The position numbers and the translations under genes are program-made. Under the pieces are notes generated by a model that worked only from the letters and a program-made list of their open reading frames with translations, made no database searches and had not been told where the DNA came from. A DNA stretch of 64,000 bases from CAZKJL01 sp964611095 (GTDB lineage: Bacteria; Patescibacteriota; Gracilibacteria; Peribacterales; Peribacteraceae): positions 62,001-126,000 of the forward strand of contig CAZSWJ010000001.1 of assembly GCA_964611095.1 (NCBI GenBank). The letters run 5' to 3'. Positions 25,689-34,558 of this stretch are shown piece after piece. Each line of letters opens with the position of its first letter. Positions within the stretch are counted from its first letter, which is position 1.

Positions 25689-27341
25689 TCACCACGCCTT
25701 CTCGATGTATTCGCGAATGCATCGATGTGTATTGAAGAATCCCGCAAGTCCGATGCTTCGTTTCATGCGCCTGGTCCAACGGACACCGTCCGGGAACGCG
25801 TACTCGGGGATCACTTCGTACTGCAGTTGCGTGTAGAAGTCTTCGGCATCGGCGACGCGCGTGTCATCGGCATCGAGCGCGCTGCTCAGGGGTCCGATGC
25901 GCCAACCCGACTCGGGGTCCATGGCGAACGCTTCGATCCACCAGCCGTCGAGCGTGGAGAGGTTGATGGTGCCGTTGATGCAGGCTTTCATGCCGGACGT
26001 TCCGGATGCTTCGTGCAAGCGCGTCGGCGTGTTCAGCCACACGTCGGCACCGCTCACCATCATTTTGGCGAGGTCGGGGTTGTAGTTCGGCAAGTACACG
26101 ATTTTCACGCTGTCTTTCAGTGAGCGCGAACGCTCGATCATTCGTTGAATCACTTCCTGTCCGAATGTGTCGGCGGGGTGCGCGTTGCCCGCGTGAATGA
26201 TCTGCACTTTTCCGCCGCACACTTCCTTGAGTCTTTCCAAATTCGTGTACAGAAGTTCGGGGCGTTTATAGGACACCACGCGGCGTGCTCCGGCGATCGT
26301 CAGGGTGTCCGTATCGAACGGTACGGGCGCATGTTTGTTGGCTTCGGCGATGAGGCGCTTTTTGGCTGCCAGATGGGCTGCGCGGAGTTCGTCATCGGGC
26401 AGCTCACGGCAGTGCTTCGTGAGTTCCTCGGGCTTCTCGCGCCAATGCGGAATGTGCTTGTCGTAGAGCGCCTGCATCTCTTTCGATGCCCAGCGTGCGA
26501 GGTGCACGCCGTTCGTAATGAAGTCGATCTCCTGTCCCGGGAACATCCTGCGGCTCACGAGTCCGTGCACTTTGGAGACACCGAAGCTTTTCTTGCTCAT
26601 GCTGAGTGCGAGCTGCGTCATGCTCAGCCTGTCTTCGCCGGCGATCTTCTTGATGTGCCACGGCAGGTTGTCGCCGAGGATTTTCCAGGCCAAGTCGTAG
26701 TCGAACGCGTCGTGTCCCGCGGCGACGGGCGTGTGCGTCGTGAATGCGCACGAGGGTTTCACCGCATCGTCCTTGAAGTCGCGTTCGCGCAGGAGCTCGA
26801 GCGTGAGGAACGCCGCATGACCCTCGTTCATGTGGTACGTGCCGATCTCGTTGTGTTTGAGTGAACGCAGCATCCGCACACCGCCGATGCCGAGCACGGC
26901 TTCTTGCTTGAGTCGCATCGATCCGTCACCGCCGTAGAGATGCCCCGTGATCTTGCGGTCATCGAACGTATTTTCCGGCAAATCGGTATCCAAAAAAATC
27001 ACCGGCACTTCGTGCTTCTTGTGCATCAGCGACAGCACCCACGCACCGATCGTCACCGTGCGGCCTTCGAGCACGATGGTCACTTTGTTCGGGAGCAGAC
27101 GCATGTGGTCTTTGGGCTTCCAGTTCACTTCGCTGTAATCCTGCGACCCGTCGTCACGGATGTCCTGGTGCATGTAGCCGTGCTGCCAGCGCATCGTCAC
27201 GCACGCCGCACTCACATCCAAATCGGCTGCCGAGAGCATGAGGTCCGCGGCGAGCATCCCAAGGCCGCCCGCGTACGTCGGTATCTCGGCGCTGAGGCCG
27301 ATTTCCATGGAGAAGTAGGCGACGCTGAGGGGGTGCGACAT
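25689..27341 (-). CDS. glgP: Alpha-glucan phosphorylase (GT35, short form)
   Basis: 550 residues. It releases glucose 1-phosphate from alpha-1,4-glucans. PLP-site lysine lies in EASGTSGMKA; the glucan/phosphate region includes RRVVSYKRPELL and FLDTDLPEN. The shorter archaeal/bacterial-type layout is seen (about 550 rather than 800 residues). The product could feed the phosphomannomutase/phosphoglucomutase and galU genes of this window. Confidence 0.93.
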   Translation of the reverse strand: MSHPLSVAYFSMEIGLSAEIPTYAGGLGMLAADLMLSAADLDVSAACVTMRWQHGYMHQDIRDDGSQDYSEVNWKPKDHMRLLPNKVTIVLEGRTVTIGAWVLSLMHKKHEVPVIFLDTDLPENTFDDRKITGHLYGGDGSMRLKQEAVLGIGGVRMLRSLKHNEIGTYHMNEGHAAFLTLELLRERDFKDDAVKPSCAFTTHTPVAAGHDAFDYDLAWKILGDNLPWHIKKIAGEDRLSMTQLALSMSKKSFGVSKVHGLVSRRMFPGQEIDFITNGVHLARWASKEMQALYDKHIPHWREKPEELTKHCRELPDDELRAAHLAAKKRLIAEANKHAPVPFDTDTLTIAGARRVVSYKRPELLYTNLERLKEVCGGKVQIIHAGNAHPADTFGQEVIQRMIERSRSLKDSVKIVYLPNYNPDLAKMMVSGADVWLNTPTRLHEASGTSGMKACINGTINLSTLDGWWIEAFAMDPESGWRIGPLSSALDADDTRVADAEDFYTQLQYEVIPEYAFPDGVRWTRRMKRSIGLAGFFNTHRCIREYIEKAW

Positions 27342-27347
27342 GAGGTT

Positions 27348-28466
27348 TTAGGATTTGAGTTTGCGTTTCTTGATGTCTTTATCGACGATTTTCTCCAGTT
27401 TTTCGATTCCCTCGCGCACATTCGTGGCGCCTTCGATGAACGTGTGCACGCCGCTCGATTCTTTGACGAATGCGGTCTCCGGCGTCATGCCTTTTTGGAT
27501 TTGCTCACTCGTCAACTTTGCGGCGTTGCCTTCGGTCTTGATGTCGACCATCACCGCAAGTTCCTTGGCGATGTCTTCGGCGATGGTCAGCTCCTTTCCT
27601 TCGGCATTCTTGATCGTCACGACGATCCCGCGGCTCTTGGCCTCGGACACTTCATTGAGCAGGTTCTGCGCGGCGTAACTGTCGACTTTCTCTTTGTACT
27701 CGTCATCGGATTTATCCACCACATAGTTGCGCTGCTTTTCCTTGGGCTTGAACGTCTTGCTCGGGTCTTTGGCGCGCTCGTCGAGAATGTGTTGCTCGAT
27801 GGCGGCGCCCAATTTGCCGAGCGCCTTGTCGCCGGCCGTCGATTCTTTTTTACCGAGCGCGGCGTTCACTTTTTCATTCACTTCCTTCGCCAACTTTCCG
27901 ACGTTCGTCGTGGGATTGTCTTTGGCGAGGCCCTGCGTTTCGCGAATGATCTCATCAATGGAGTTTTGAAGCGTGATGGCGTTGGTTTGGTCACGTCTGT
28001 TTGCCGACTCCCTCATTTTTTCCGCTTGCGTCTTTCCTCCGGTGTCCCCGGTGGCCTTGGCCCATTCTCTGTCCCAGCCCTCATTGAAGCTGTCGATGCC
28101 CCTGGCGATATCGATCTTTTCTTGCTCCGTGAGCTTTCCTTCCACGGCGGAGAAAATTTCCTTCGCATCACCCTGAAGGTTGTCGCGCATGCTTTCGTAT
28201 TTCTCTTTGAAAATCGCGTCGTCCAACTTTTTCTCGGCGTCGTCTTCCTCGGTCGAGTGCTCACCTTTTTCTTTTTCGTCACGTTGTTTCTGCTCTTCGT
28301 GTTTCGCATCACGTTCTTCTTTCGCCTTCGCTTCTTCCTCGGGGGTGCGCTTGCTTTCTCCATCATTCGTTTCCGGATTCTTCGAATCTTCGGGCTTTAC
28401 GCCTTCCGTCTTTTTATTGTCTTTCTTTGCCACATCTTCCTCGTCGTGCTGCGGAATTTCAGGCAT
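27348..28466 (-). CDS. Charged coiled-coil protein of unknown function
   Basis: 372 residues. Residues ~1-80 are extremely charged (Lys/Glu/Asp) and unstructured-looking; the rest is helical, with one region (VVTIKNAEGKELTIAEDIA) like a small alpha/beta unit. No signal peptide. It resembles the 6961-9147 protein in composition only. Six bases before glgP on the same strand. A TATAAT at 28498-28493 (minus) lies 26 bases upstream of the ATG. Confidence 0.7.
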   Translation of the reverse strand: MPEIPQHDEEDVAKKDNKKTEGVKPEDSKNPETNDGESKRTPEEEAKAKEERDAKHEEQKQRDEKEKGEHSTEEDDAEKKLDDAIFKEKYESMRDNLQGDAKEIFSAVEGKLTEQEKIDIARGIDSFNEGWDREWAKATGDTGGKTQAEKMRESANRRDQTNAITLQNSIDEIIRETQGLAKDNPTTNVGKLAKEVNEKVNAALGKKESTAGDKALGKLGAAIEQHILDERAKDPSKTFKPKEKQRNYVVDKSDDEYKEKVDSYAAQNLLNEVSEAKSRGIVVTIKNAEGKELTIAEDIAKELAVMVDIKTEGNAAKLTSEQIQKGMTPETAFVKESSGVHTFIEGATNVREGIEKLEKIVDKDIKKRKLKS

Positions 28467-28538
28467 ACGGCGTTGGTATTGATATTAGGTATATTATATC
28501 ATTTTTTTATCAAAATTACCATTATTCGATATCCGTCG

Positions 28539-28823
28539 TTAGGCGCTCAAAGCTTCCATAATTGGCTCATAGCGCGGGATGCTTTCCAGGTAGCCCCACA
28601 AGAACAATTTGGTCTCCTGACGAAGCAGGCGAACGGCCGCCGTGGCATTCGGAGTCACGAGCAAAGAATCGATCAAATTGCGCGCTTCTTCCACACTGGC
28701 ATCAGTCCGCTCCAGCACATCTTCATCGCTCACGTCGGGCACCAGCGTCACGCCCTTGCTGTCCCGTAGCAGCAGTGCCGCGGACGAATCGATCTGCCTA
28801 GCGATATCACGCGCTTGGAGCAT
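28539..28823 (-). CDS. Small helical protein
   Basis: 94 residues from the ATG at 28823 (MLQARDIARQIDSSAAL). It has SDEDVLERTDASVEEARNL and ends RYEPIMEALSA. Predicted all-helical, acidic, no membrane segment. Divergent from the phosphomannomutase gene. Family not recognised. Confidence 0.55.
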   Translation of the reverse strand: MLQARDIARQIDSSAALLLRDSKGVTLVPDVSDEDVLERTDASVEEARNLIDSLLVTPNATAAVRLLRQETKLFLWGYLESIPRYEPIMEALSA

Positions 28824-28963
28824 TGAAATGCAGTGTAGGCTCGTGCCGCAGGAGGACAATCGTTTCTTCGGCATTTTCCAGCCGAGCCCTTGTTGTTGCG
28901 ACAAAGTCGATGCGCAGGAAACATGCGGACAGAGGCGAAGATCGTCATCTATACTTCATCCGC

Positions 28964-30349
28964 ATGATCGACCCACACATTTTCCGTGCCTACGACATCC
29001 GCGGCAAAGCGGGCAAGCAAATCACCGATGAAGCCTGCTTCCTCATCGGCCGCGGCTTCGGGGAAATCCTCGTGGAGAAGTATGGCAAGAAGCCGAAGGT
29101 CGCCGTCGGTCGCGATGCGCGCACGCACAGTCCGGGTTTCCAAAAGAAAATGATGGAAGGTCTCGCGGCGTCCGGTTGCGACGTCAGCGACATCGGCCAA
29201 ACGCCGAGCCCCGTGAACTACTTCACCATCTGCAACGCGAATTTCGATGCAGGCGTGCAGATCACCGCGAGCCACAACCCCAAAGAAGACAACGGCATCA
29301 AGCTGCAGATCCGCGACGCCGAAGCGTTCAGCGGTGACGATCTCCAAGTTCTTCGCAGGCGCATCGAAGAAAAAAACTACCCGCTTTCTACCCGCAACTC
29401 GCTACCGGCTTTTCAATCTTTTGACGCGCTCACCGCGTACATCGAAACGCTCGCCACCACGTTCCATGGCGTCGGCGAAGGCAAGCACGTCGTCGTGGAC
29501 GGCGGCAACGGTGTCGCGGGTCCCGCGTACTGCGAAGTACTCAGGCGCGTCGGCTGCACGGTCACCGAAATTTTTACGGAGCCCGATGGAGAATTCCCGA
29601 ACCACCCGGCGGACCCCAGCAAGCACAGCACGCTCAAAGATTTGCAGGCCAAAGTTTTGGCTTCCAAGGCCGATCTTGGGCTTGCCTACGACGGCGACGG
29701 CGACCGCATGGGCGCGGTGGATGAGAAGGGAAACATCGTCACGGCCGACCAAGCACTCTTGCTCCTCGCGCACGATCATCTCAAGCGTCATCCGGGAGCA
29801 CCGATCATCTTCACGGTGAGCAACTCGTCACTCCTGGAAACCGAAACGAAGAAGTGGGGCGGCGTCCCCGTGATGTGCAAAGTGGGCCACTCGTTCGTGG
29901 AACACGCGATGCGCGAACACGACTCCAAGCTCGGCGGTGAACAAAGCGGGCACTTCTTCTGCGGCGAAGAGTATTACGGTTTCGACGATGCGCTCGTGGC
30001 ATCACTTCGGCTTCTCGCGGTCCTGAAGCACGGCAAGAAGCCGCTGTCCGTTCTCATCGACGCATTCCCCAAGGTCTACCAAGCGCTTGAGCGTCGTCCG
30101 CACTGCGCCGACGATAAAAAAGCCGACGTCGTCCGTCGCATCACGGAACATTTTCAGAAAACTCACCCCGTCGTCACGCTCGACGGCGCGCGTATCGACT
30201 TCGGTGACGGTGCGTGGGCCGGAGTCCGCTACTCCAACACGAGTCCGTGTCTCAGCATCTGCATCGAGGCGCGGTCGGAAGCGAAGCTGAAGGAGGTGGA
30301 GGGGGTTGTTCTGGGGGTGCTTGGAACGTATCCGGAGGTGGATTTGTAG
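28964..30349 (+). CDS. Phosphomannomutase / phosphoglucomutase
   Basis: 461 residues of the alpha-D-phosphohexomutase family, interconverting hexose 1- and 6-phosphates. Catalytic Ser is in TASHNPKEDNGIK, the Mg2+ loop is DGDGDRMG, the sugar loop is GGEQSGH and the phosphate loop is RYSNTSPCL. It supplies mannose 1-phosphate or glucose 1-phosphate to the surface-glycan genes. A TATACT ends 8 bases before the ATG. A four-helix-bundle element starts 15 bases after its stop. Confidence 0.94.
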   Translation: MIDPHIFRAYDIRGKAGKQITDEACFLIGRGFGEILVEKYGKKPKVAVGRDARTHSPGFQKKMMEGLAASGCDVSDIGQTPSPVNYFTICNANFDAGVQITASHNPKEDNGIKLQIRDAEAFSGDDLQVLRRRIEEKNYPLSTRNSLPAFQSFDALTAYIETLATTFHGVGEGKHVVVDGGNGVAGPAYCEVLRRVGCTVTEIFTEPDGEFPNHPADPSKHSTLKDLQAKVLASKADLGLAYDGDGDRMGAVDEKGNIVTADQALLLLAHDHLKRHPGAPIIFTVSNSSLLETETKKWGGVPVMCKVGHSFVEHAMREHDSKLGGEQSGHFFCGEEYYGFDDALVASLRLLAVLKHGKKPLSVLIDAFPKVYQALERRPHCADDKKADVVRRITEHFQKTHPVVTLDGARIDFGDGAWAGVRYSNTSPCLSICIEARSEAKLKEVEGVVLGVLGTYPEVDL

Positions 30350-30364
30350 AGGAAAAGTCAGGGT

Positions 30365-30810
30365 GAGCGAGTAGCGGTTGGCGGGTAGCGGGTAGATTGC
30401 AGCTTTTGACGAAGCGATCATGGTGGCATGACCCACCTCCCCTTTACCAAGCTCATCGTCTGGCAAGCAGCGATGACGCTCGTGAAACACATTTATTTGT
30501 ATACCCGACAATTTCCTTCATCGGAGTTCTATGGCCTCAGCCAACAAATGCGCCGAGCCGCCATCTCCATACCCTCAAACATCGCCGAAGGAAGTCAGCG
30601 GACGTCCGATAAAGAATTTTCCTACTTCCTCCGAGTCGCCAAGGGATCTTTGGCCGAATTGGAGACGCAAATTCTGCTGTCCATTGAACTTAAATACATG
30701 AAGAAAGTATCCTCCAATGCTCTGATGGAGGACATTCATGTATTGTCGAAAATGTTACGGTCGCTCATCGCGAAGGTTTCTACCCGCTAACCGCCACCCG
30801 CCATCCGCCC
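30365..30810. mobile_element. Inverted-repeat element 2 carrying a four-helix-bundle gene
   Basis: Left arm near 30365-30396 reads GTAGCGGTTGGCGGGTAG then CGGGTAGA; the right arm near 30778-30810 is its imperfect complement (TCTACCCGCTAACCGCC). The arms flank the gene at 30428-30790, and the gene's last four codons including TAA lie in the right arm. The arms belong to the family seen at 32423, 51321, 54010 and 62756. Confidence 0.65.
30428..30790 (+). CDS. Four-helix-bundle protein (S23/IVP family)
   Basis: 120 residues. FTKLIVWQAAMTLVKHIY opens helix 1, YGLSQQMRRAAISIPSNIAE is the family hallmark of helix 2, and FLRVAKGSLAELETQILLS forms helix 3. About the usual 115-125 residue length. It is distinct from the paralogue at 12421-12792. 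No partner enzyme is present. Confidence 0.9.
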   Translation: MTHLPFTKLIVWQAAMTLVKHIYLYTRQFPSSEFYGLSQQMRRAAISIPSNIAEGSQRTSDKEFSYFLRVAKGSLAELETQILLSIELKYMKKVSSNALMEDIHVLSKMLRSLIAKVSTR

Positions 30811-30841
30811 TCTTCTTTCACTCACCGGCAAGGTCTGGAAT

Positions 30842-32422
30842 GTGAAAAGGCCGACGGCTGTGACAAACATCGCCTCGCTCCTCCGCTCCGAACGCGGCAT
30901 CGTCGACGATCCCTCGGCCAAACTTTCGGACCCTTTTTTGTTTGCGGAGATGAAGAAAGCGGTGACGCGCATCAAGAAAGCGATCAAGGATAAAGAAACC
31001 GTCGCCATCTTCGGTGACTACGATGCCGACGGCATCACGGGGACGGCGCAGCTCGTGCGATACTTCCGCAGGCACGGAGTCGAGCCGCTCGTGCATCTCC
31101 CGCACCGGACGAAAGAAGGCTACGGGATGAAGAAAGAAAGCATCGATGCGCTCAAGAAAAAAGGAACGACGCTCATGATCACGGTCGATACGGGTATTGC
31201 CGCACACGCCGAAATCGCGCATGCAGCCGAACTCGGCATCGACACCGTCGTCACCGATCACCACCGTCCGCAGGGTGGCAGGCCCGCGGCCTTCGCCGTC
31301 ATTCATCCGCTCGTTCCGTCGGAGTTTCCGAACAAGCATCTGTCCGGCTCGGGCGTTGCGTTCATGCTCGTCCGTGCGCTGGAGGACGGCAAACCGTGGG
31401 ACGGCATCGACGTCGATATCGCGCTCGCCGCCATCGGCACCGTCGGTGATTTGGTTCCGCTCACGGGCGAGAATCGCGTGCTCGTTCTCCATGGCATCAA
31501 ATTCATGCAGGCATTGCCCCCCGGGCCTCTCGCCGAGTTCATCGAGAGCGTTCGCACGAGCGGGTCACTTACCGCGTCCGACGTGGCATTCCGCATCGTT
31601 CCGCGCATCAACGCCGCGGGACGCATGGCGCACCCCGAGACGGCTCTCCAGGCCCTGCTGCAGGGCGGTGCGGCGCTCGAGGAACTCCACAAGCTCAACG
31701 GCGACAGGCAATCGTTCGTGGAGGAGCTCGACACGTTGCTCCGGAACGAAGACGTCTCCAAGCATCCGTTCATCGTCGTCGGCAGCGACAAGGTCACGCC
31801 CGGGACGGCGGGACTCCTCGCCAGCCGCTTCACCGAGAGGTACGGCAAGCCGGGCCTCGTCTTCGCCATTCTCGGCGAGACCGCCGTGGGTTCGCTCCGC
31901 AGCCCCGAACAGATCGACGTCATGAAGTGCTTGGAGCATCCGTCGGTCAAATCTCTGCTCCTCACGTTCGGCGGTCACGCCCAAGCCGCGGGTTGCACCG
32001 TTCGTGCCGTCAATATTCCGAAACTTCGCGAAGCACTCTCGCTCGCGGTGCGCGAACAGCTTGGTCCGGACGAAGAGCTGCTCCCGACATTGTCCATCGA
32101 TGCCGAACTTCCGTCGAAGTCCGTCACGATGCGTCTCGCGAAAGAACTGCTGTCACTCTCGCCGTTCGGTGCGGGCAACGAAGAGCCGACGTTCTTACTG
32201 CGCCGTCAGCAACTCACGGACCTGCGCGTCGTCGGAGCCGAGGGCACGCATCTCCAGTGCCGCATCGGCGACGTCAAAGGCATCGGATTCCGTTTGGGTG
32301 CATTCATCGATCATCTCGGCGGAGAAGAGCACGTCGATATCGCCTGTCGCATCGGAGTGAACGAGTGGCAGGGGAGGGAGAGCGTGCAGGTGGTGATTGA
32401 GGATGTGCGTGTGAGTGAATAA
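30842..32422 (+). CDS. recJ: Single-strand-specific 5'-3' exonuclease RecJ
   Basis: 526 residues from GTG 30842. DHH-family motifs: FGDYDADGITGTAQL (metal site), TVDTGI, and VVTDHHRPQ (the DHH). The DHHA1 part has FGGHAQAAGC, and a C-terminal OB-like part follows. It works in recombination and base-excision repair. Shorter than the E. coli enzyme (577). Confidence 0.93.
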   Translation: MKRPTAVTNIASLLRSERGIVDDPSAKLSDPFLFAEMKKAVTRIKKAIKDKETVAIFGDYDADGITGTAQLVRYFRRHGVEPLVHLPHRTKEGYGMKKESIDALKKKGTTLMITVDTGIAAHAEIAHAAELGIDTVVTDHHRPQGGRPAAFAVIHPLVPSEFPNKHLSGSGVAFMLVRALEDGKPWDGIDVDIALAAIGTVGDLVPLTGENRVLVLHGIKFMQALPPGPLAEFIESVRTSGSLTASDVAFRIVPRINAAGRMAHPETALQALLQGGAALEELHKLNGDRQSFVEELDTLLRNEDVSKHPFIVVGSDKVTPGTAGLLASRFTERYGKPGLVFAILGETAVGSLRSPEQIDVMKCLEHPSVKSLLLTFGGHAQAAGCTVRAVNIPKLREALSLAVREQLGPDEELLPTLSIDAELPSKSVTMRLAKELLSLSPFGAGNEEPTFLLRRQQLTDLRVVGAEGTHLQCRIGDVKGIGFRLGAFIDHLGGEEHVDIACRIGVNEWQGRESVQVVIEDVRVSE

Positions 32423-32513
32423 GCGGGTAGCGGTTAGCGGGTAGAAACCTCGCTACGTAAAAGAGGAGCAGCGTCTTTTTGGCTACCCGCTATTCGCTAC
32501 ACGCTACTCGCCC
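32423..32513. repeat. Gene-less inverted-repeat element of the GCGGGTAG family
   Basis: Left arm AGCGGGTAGCGGTTAGCGGG, right arm from 32481 GGCTACCCGCTATTCGCTAC. About 35 bases lie between. It starts directly after the recJ stop and ends at the stop codon of the convergent Xre gene, so it may terminate both. Confidence 0.8.
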
Positions 32514-32734
32514 TACACGGGAACAAGCCCCCCTTCCACCTGGAAGACTTCCGTCACCGGCGACTGCAGAGCCATGGCGATTTTGTAGGCCAAGAGAACT
32601 GACGGGTTCGTGGCGCCGCGCTCGATGCTCATGACGGTCTGGCGGCTGACTCCCACGCGAAGCGCGAGTTCCTCCTGCGTCATGCCGCGTTCAAAACGAA
32701 GACGGCGGATTTGATTGTGGAGGATGGCTGGCAT
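32513..32734 (-). CDS. Xre-family helix-turn-helix regulator
   Basis: 73 residues, essentially one HTH_3 domain: MTQEELALRVGVSRQTVMSI is the recognition unit, followed by ERGATNPSV. The length suits a small dimeric repressor. It is divergent from hsp20. Confidence 0.88.
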   Translation of the reverse strand: MPAILHNQIRRLRFERGMTQEELALRVGVSRQTVMSIERGATNPSVLLAYKIAMALQSPVTEVFQVEGGLVPV

Positions 32735-32931
32735 GTGCGGGAGAAACAGGAAATCCGTTTGGAAACCAAACGCGAGTGCGGAGGCGATTGTACCGTTCCA
32801 CCCGAATCGATCAAGAGGTCTTCTCGCACGAGTCGTCCGAAATCATCAAAGAGCGAATAGCTCATAAGGCTTCCTTTCCGCCACACCGAGTTTTTGCCGT
32901 CCGTTGGCAAAAATTGATAGGATTGCATGAA

Positions 32932-33420
32932 ATGATTCCTTCTCCTTTCCACGGTATCTTTTCCTCGTCACTCGGCGCGGATAAAGAGAGCGCGGCTCTT
33001 TTGGCAAAATTGAAGGCCAAAGAAAAGGAGATGAACGCCGATATTCCCGCAGCCAAAGCCGCTCCCGTGCCCGCCCAGCCGGGCAAGGCGACGGGCGTGG
33101 GCCAAGTCGCGCTCGACGTGTTCGAGTACGAGGATTACTACATCATCAAGGCTCCCATCGCCGGCGTGCGTCTCTCCGATTTGGACATCGACGTCAGCGA
33201 AAACACCATCACCATCCGCGGAGCGCGCAGGCAGACCGACAACATTCCCGCCAACCAGTACTACGTTCAGGAATGTTTCTGGGGTGACTTCGAGCGCAAG
33301 GTGACGCTGCCGTCGTCCATCGATCCGCGCAAGGTGAAGGCGACGTTCAACAAAGAGAGCATCCTCAAAATCCTCGTCCCCAAGGAGGACAAGGTCAAAA
33401 TCATCCGCATCAACGATTAA
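32932..33420 (+). CDS. Small heat-shock protein Hsp20
   Basis: 162 residues with a variable N-terminus and an alpha-crystallin domain (~60-150): IAGVRLSDLDIDVSENTITI, ERKVTLPSSIDPRKVKATF and the terminal IxV-like KIIRI. It holds unfolded proteins. TAGGAT at 32918-32923 ends 8 bases before the ATG, and a TTGCC-N7-GGCAA inverted repeat just upstream (near 32894-32910) may be an operator for the adjacent Xre protein. Confidence 0.9.
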   Translation: MIPSPFHGIFSSSLGADKESAALLAKLKAKEKEMNADIPAAKAAPVPAQPGKATGVGQVALDVFEYEDYYIIKAPIAGVRLSDLDIDVSENTITIRGARRQTDNIPANQYYVQECFWGDFERKVTLPSSIDPRKVKATFNKESILKILVPKEDKVKIIRIND

Positions 33421-33495
33421 GAAACCTTCAGGAAAGCCATGGACGCGGAGTTCGTCGCTGCTTCATACTGCTCCCCTGTTTTTCCCTCCTTGTTC

Positions 33496-34149
33496 ATGAC
33501 TCGCCTTCTCGCCGTTTTCTTCGCCTGTCTCGTCATCGCATCGTGCGGCAATGCGCAGCAAGCCGCCATGGATTACACAGTCGCGCTTCAGTACATGAAC
33601 GGCGAAGGCGTCGCGAAAGACGAAAAGAAGGGAATGGAATTCCTCACCAAGGCGGCCGAGGGTGGTAATGCGGATGCGCAGCTCATGCTCGGCTTTTACC
33701 TCATCAAAGGAGAAGGCGTGACGCAGGACGCCGCCAAAGGATTCGCGTACTTCGAGGCCTCCGCCAAGCAGGGCAACCGCGACGCGCAGTACAACACCGG
33801 CCTGGCGTACGTTCGCGCCCAGGGTGTGAAGGAGGATTACAAAAAAGCTCTGTCGTGGTTCGAGAAAGCCGCGTACCAAGGCGACGTCGGTTCGCAGTAC
33901 AACTTGGGCGTGATGTACCTTAACGGTGAAGGCACCGTCGCCGATCCCGTCACCGCGTACGCATGGTTCAAACTCGCCGCCGATCAAAAGTACGACGGCG
34001 GTGAGGAAGGCATGGGTGTCGCCAAGAACGCCATGACGAGCGACCAAGTTGCGGACATCGATGCCACGGTCGCCGCCATTTCCGCCAAGATCAAAAAGCC
34101 CGCTCCGTCACCGATTCGGGTGAACACGGCGCCGAGCATGCCTTTGTAA
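33496..34149 (+). CDS. Sel1-repeat lipoprotein
   Basis: 217 residues. The lipoprotein signal has lipobox VIASC. Four Sel1 repeats follow, such as YMNGEGVAKDEKKGMEFLTK and GVKEDYKKALSWFEKAA. These helical repeats mediate protein contacts on the outer face of the membrane. Start ATG 33496 fits the signal peptide. Confidence 0.9.
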   Translation: MTRLLAVFFACLVIASCGNAQQAAMDYTVALQYMNGEGVAKDEKKGMEFLTKAAEGGNADAQLMLGFYLIKGEGVTQDAAKGFAYFEASAKQGNRDAQYNTGLAYVRAQGVKEDYKKALSWFEKAAYQGDVGSQYNLGVMYLNGEGTVADPVTAYAWFKLAADQKYDGGEEGMGVAKNAMTSDQVADIDATVAAISAKIKKPAPSPIRVNTAPSMPL

Positions 34150-34224
34150 ATTATAGAGAGTGATCTGCGTTCAGATTCTTAGGATGCCGAGCCCGCGTCG
34201 AATGACGCGAGCCCGGCGGTTCAC

Positions 34225-34362
34225 TCACTTCTGCGCGCGCCGCTTTGCGGACCGTTTCGGGCGGCGCTGCTGACGACACCACTCGATGTGGCGGGTCAAC
34301 TTGAATTCCTTGATCGCCTTGTTGCCGCAGTGCGGACACTGACACAGATCGCGAGACTGCAT
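34225..34362 (-). CDS. Tiny zinc-finger protein
   Basis: 45 residues from the ATG at 34362 with AAGGAG eight bases before it. CQCPHCGNKAIKEFKLTRH, then three residues later Cys, gives a CxxC-x12-HxxxC zinc site, followed by a very basic tail rich in Arg and Lys. Nucleic-acid binding is likely. The good ribosome-binding site supports a real gene. Confidence 0.65.
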   Translation of the reverse strand: MQSRDLCQCPHCGNKAIKEFKLTRHIEWCRQQRRPKRSAKRRAQK

Positions 34363-34558
34363 TGAAGCACTCCTTGAAGAGAGGGAACCAACTGCCGTTG
34401 CTGAGCCGAATGGCCAGCGGTGAAGGCAGGTCACTTTCTACGTTTTCCGTGATGGAAAGGAACTGTCGTGCAGATCATTCAGCGCTCGCTTGCCGACAGT
34501 GTCAAATTCCCCGCACTTTCCCCTTGAATAATGGCTTCCTTTTGCGGAAAGTAGGCTC

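Noticed and set aside
26904..28769. 621-codon plus-strand open frame
   Set aside because: Antisense shadow of glgP and the coiled-coil gene; hydrophobic runs come from reversed Lys/Glu codons.
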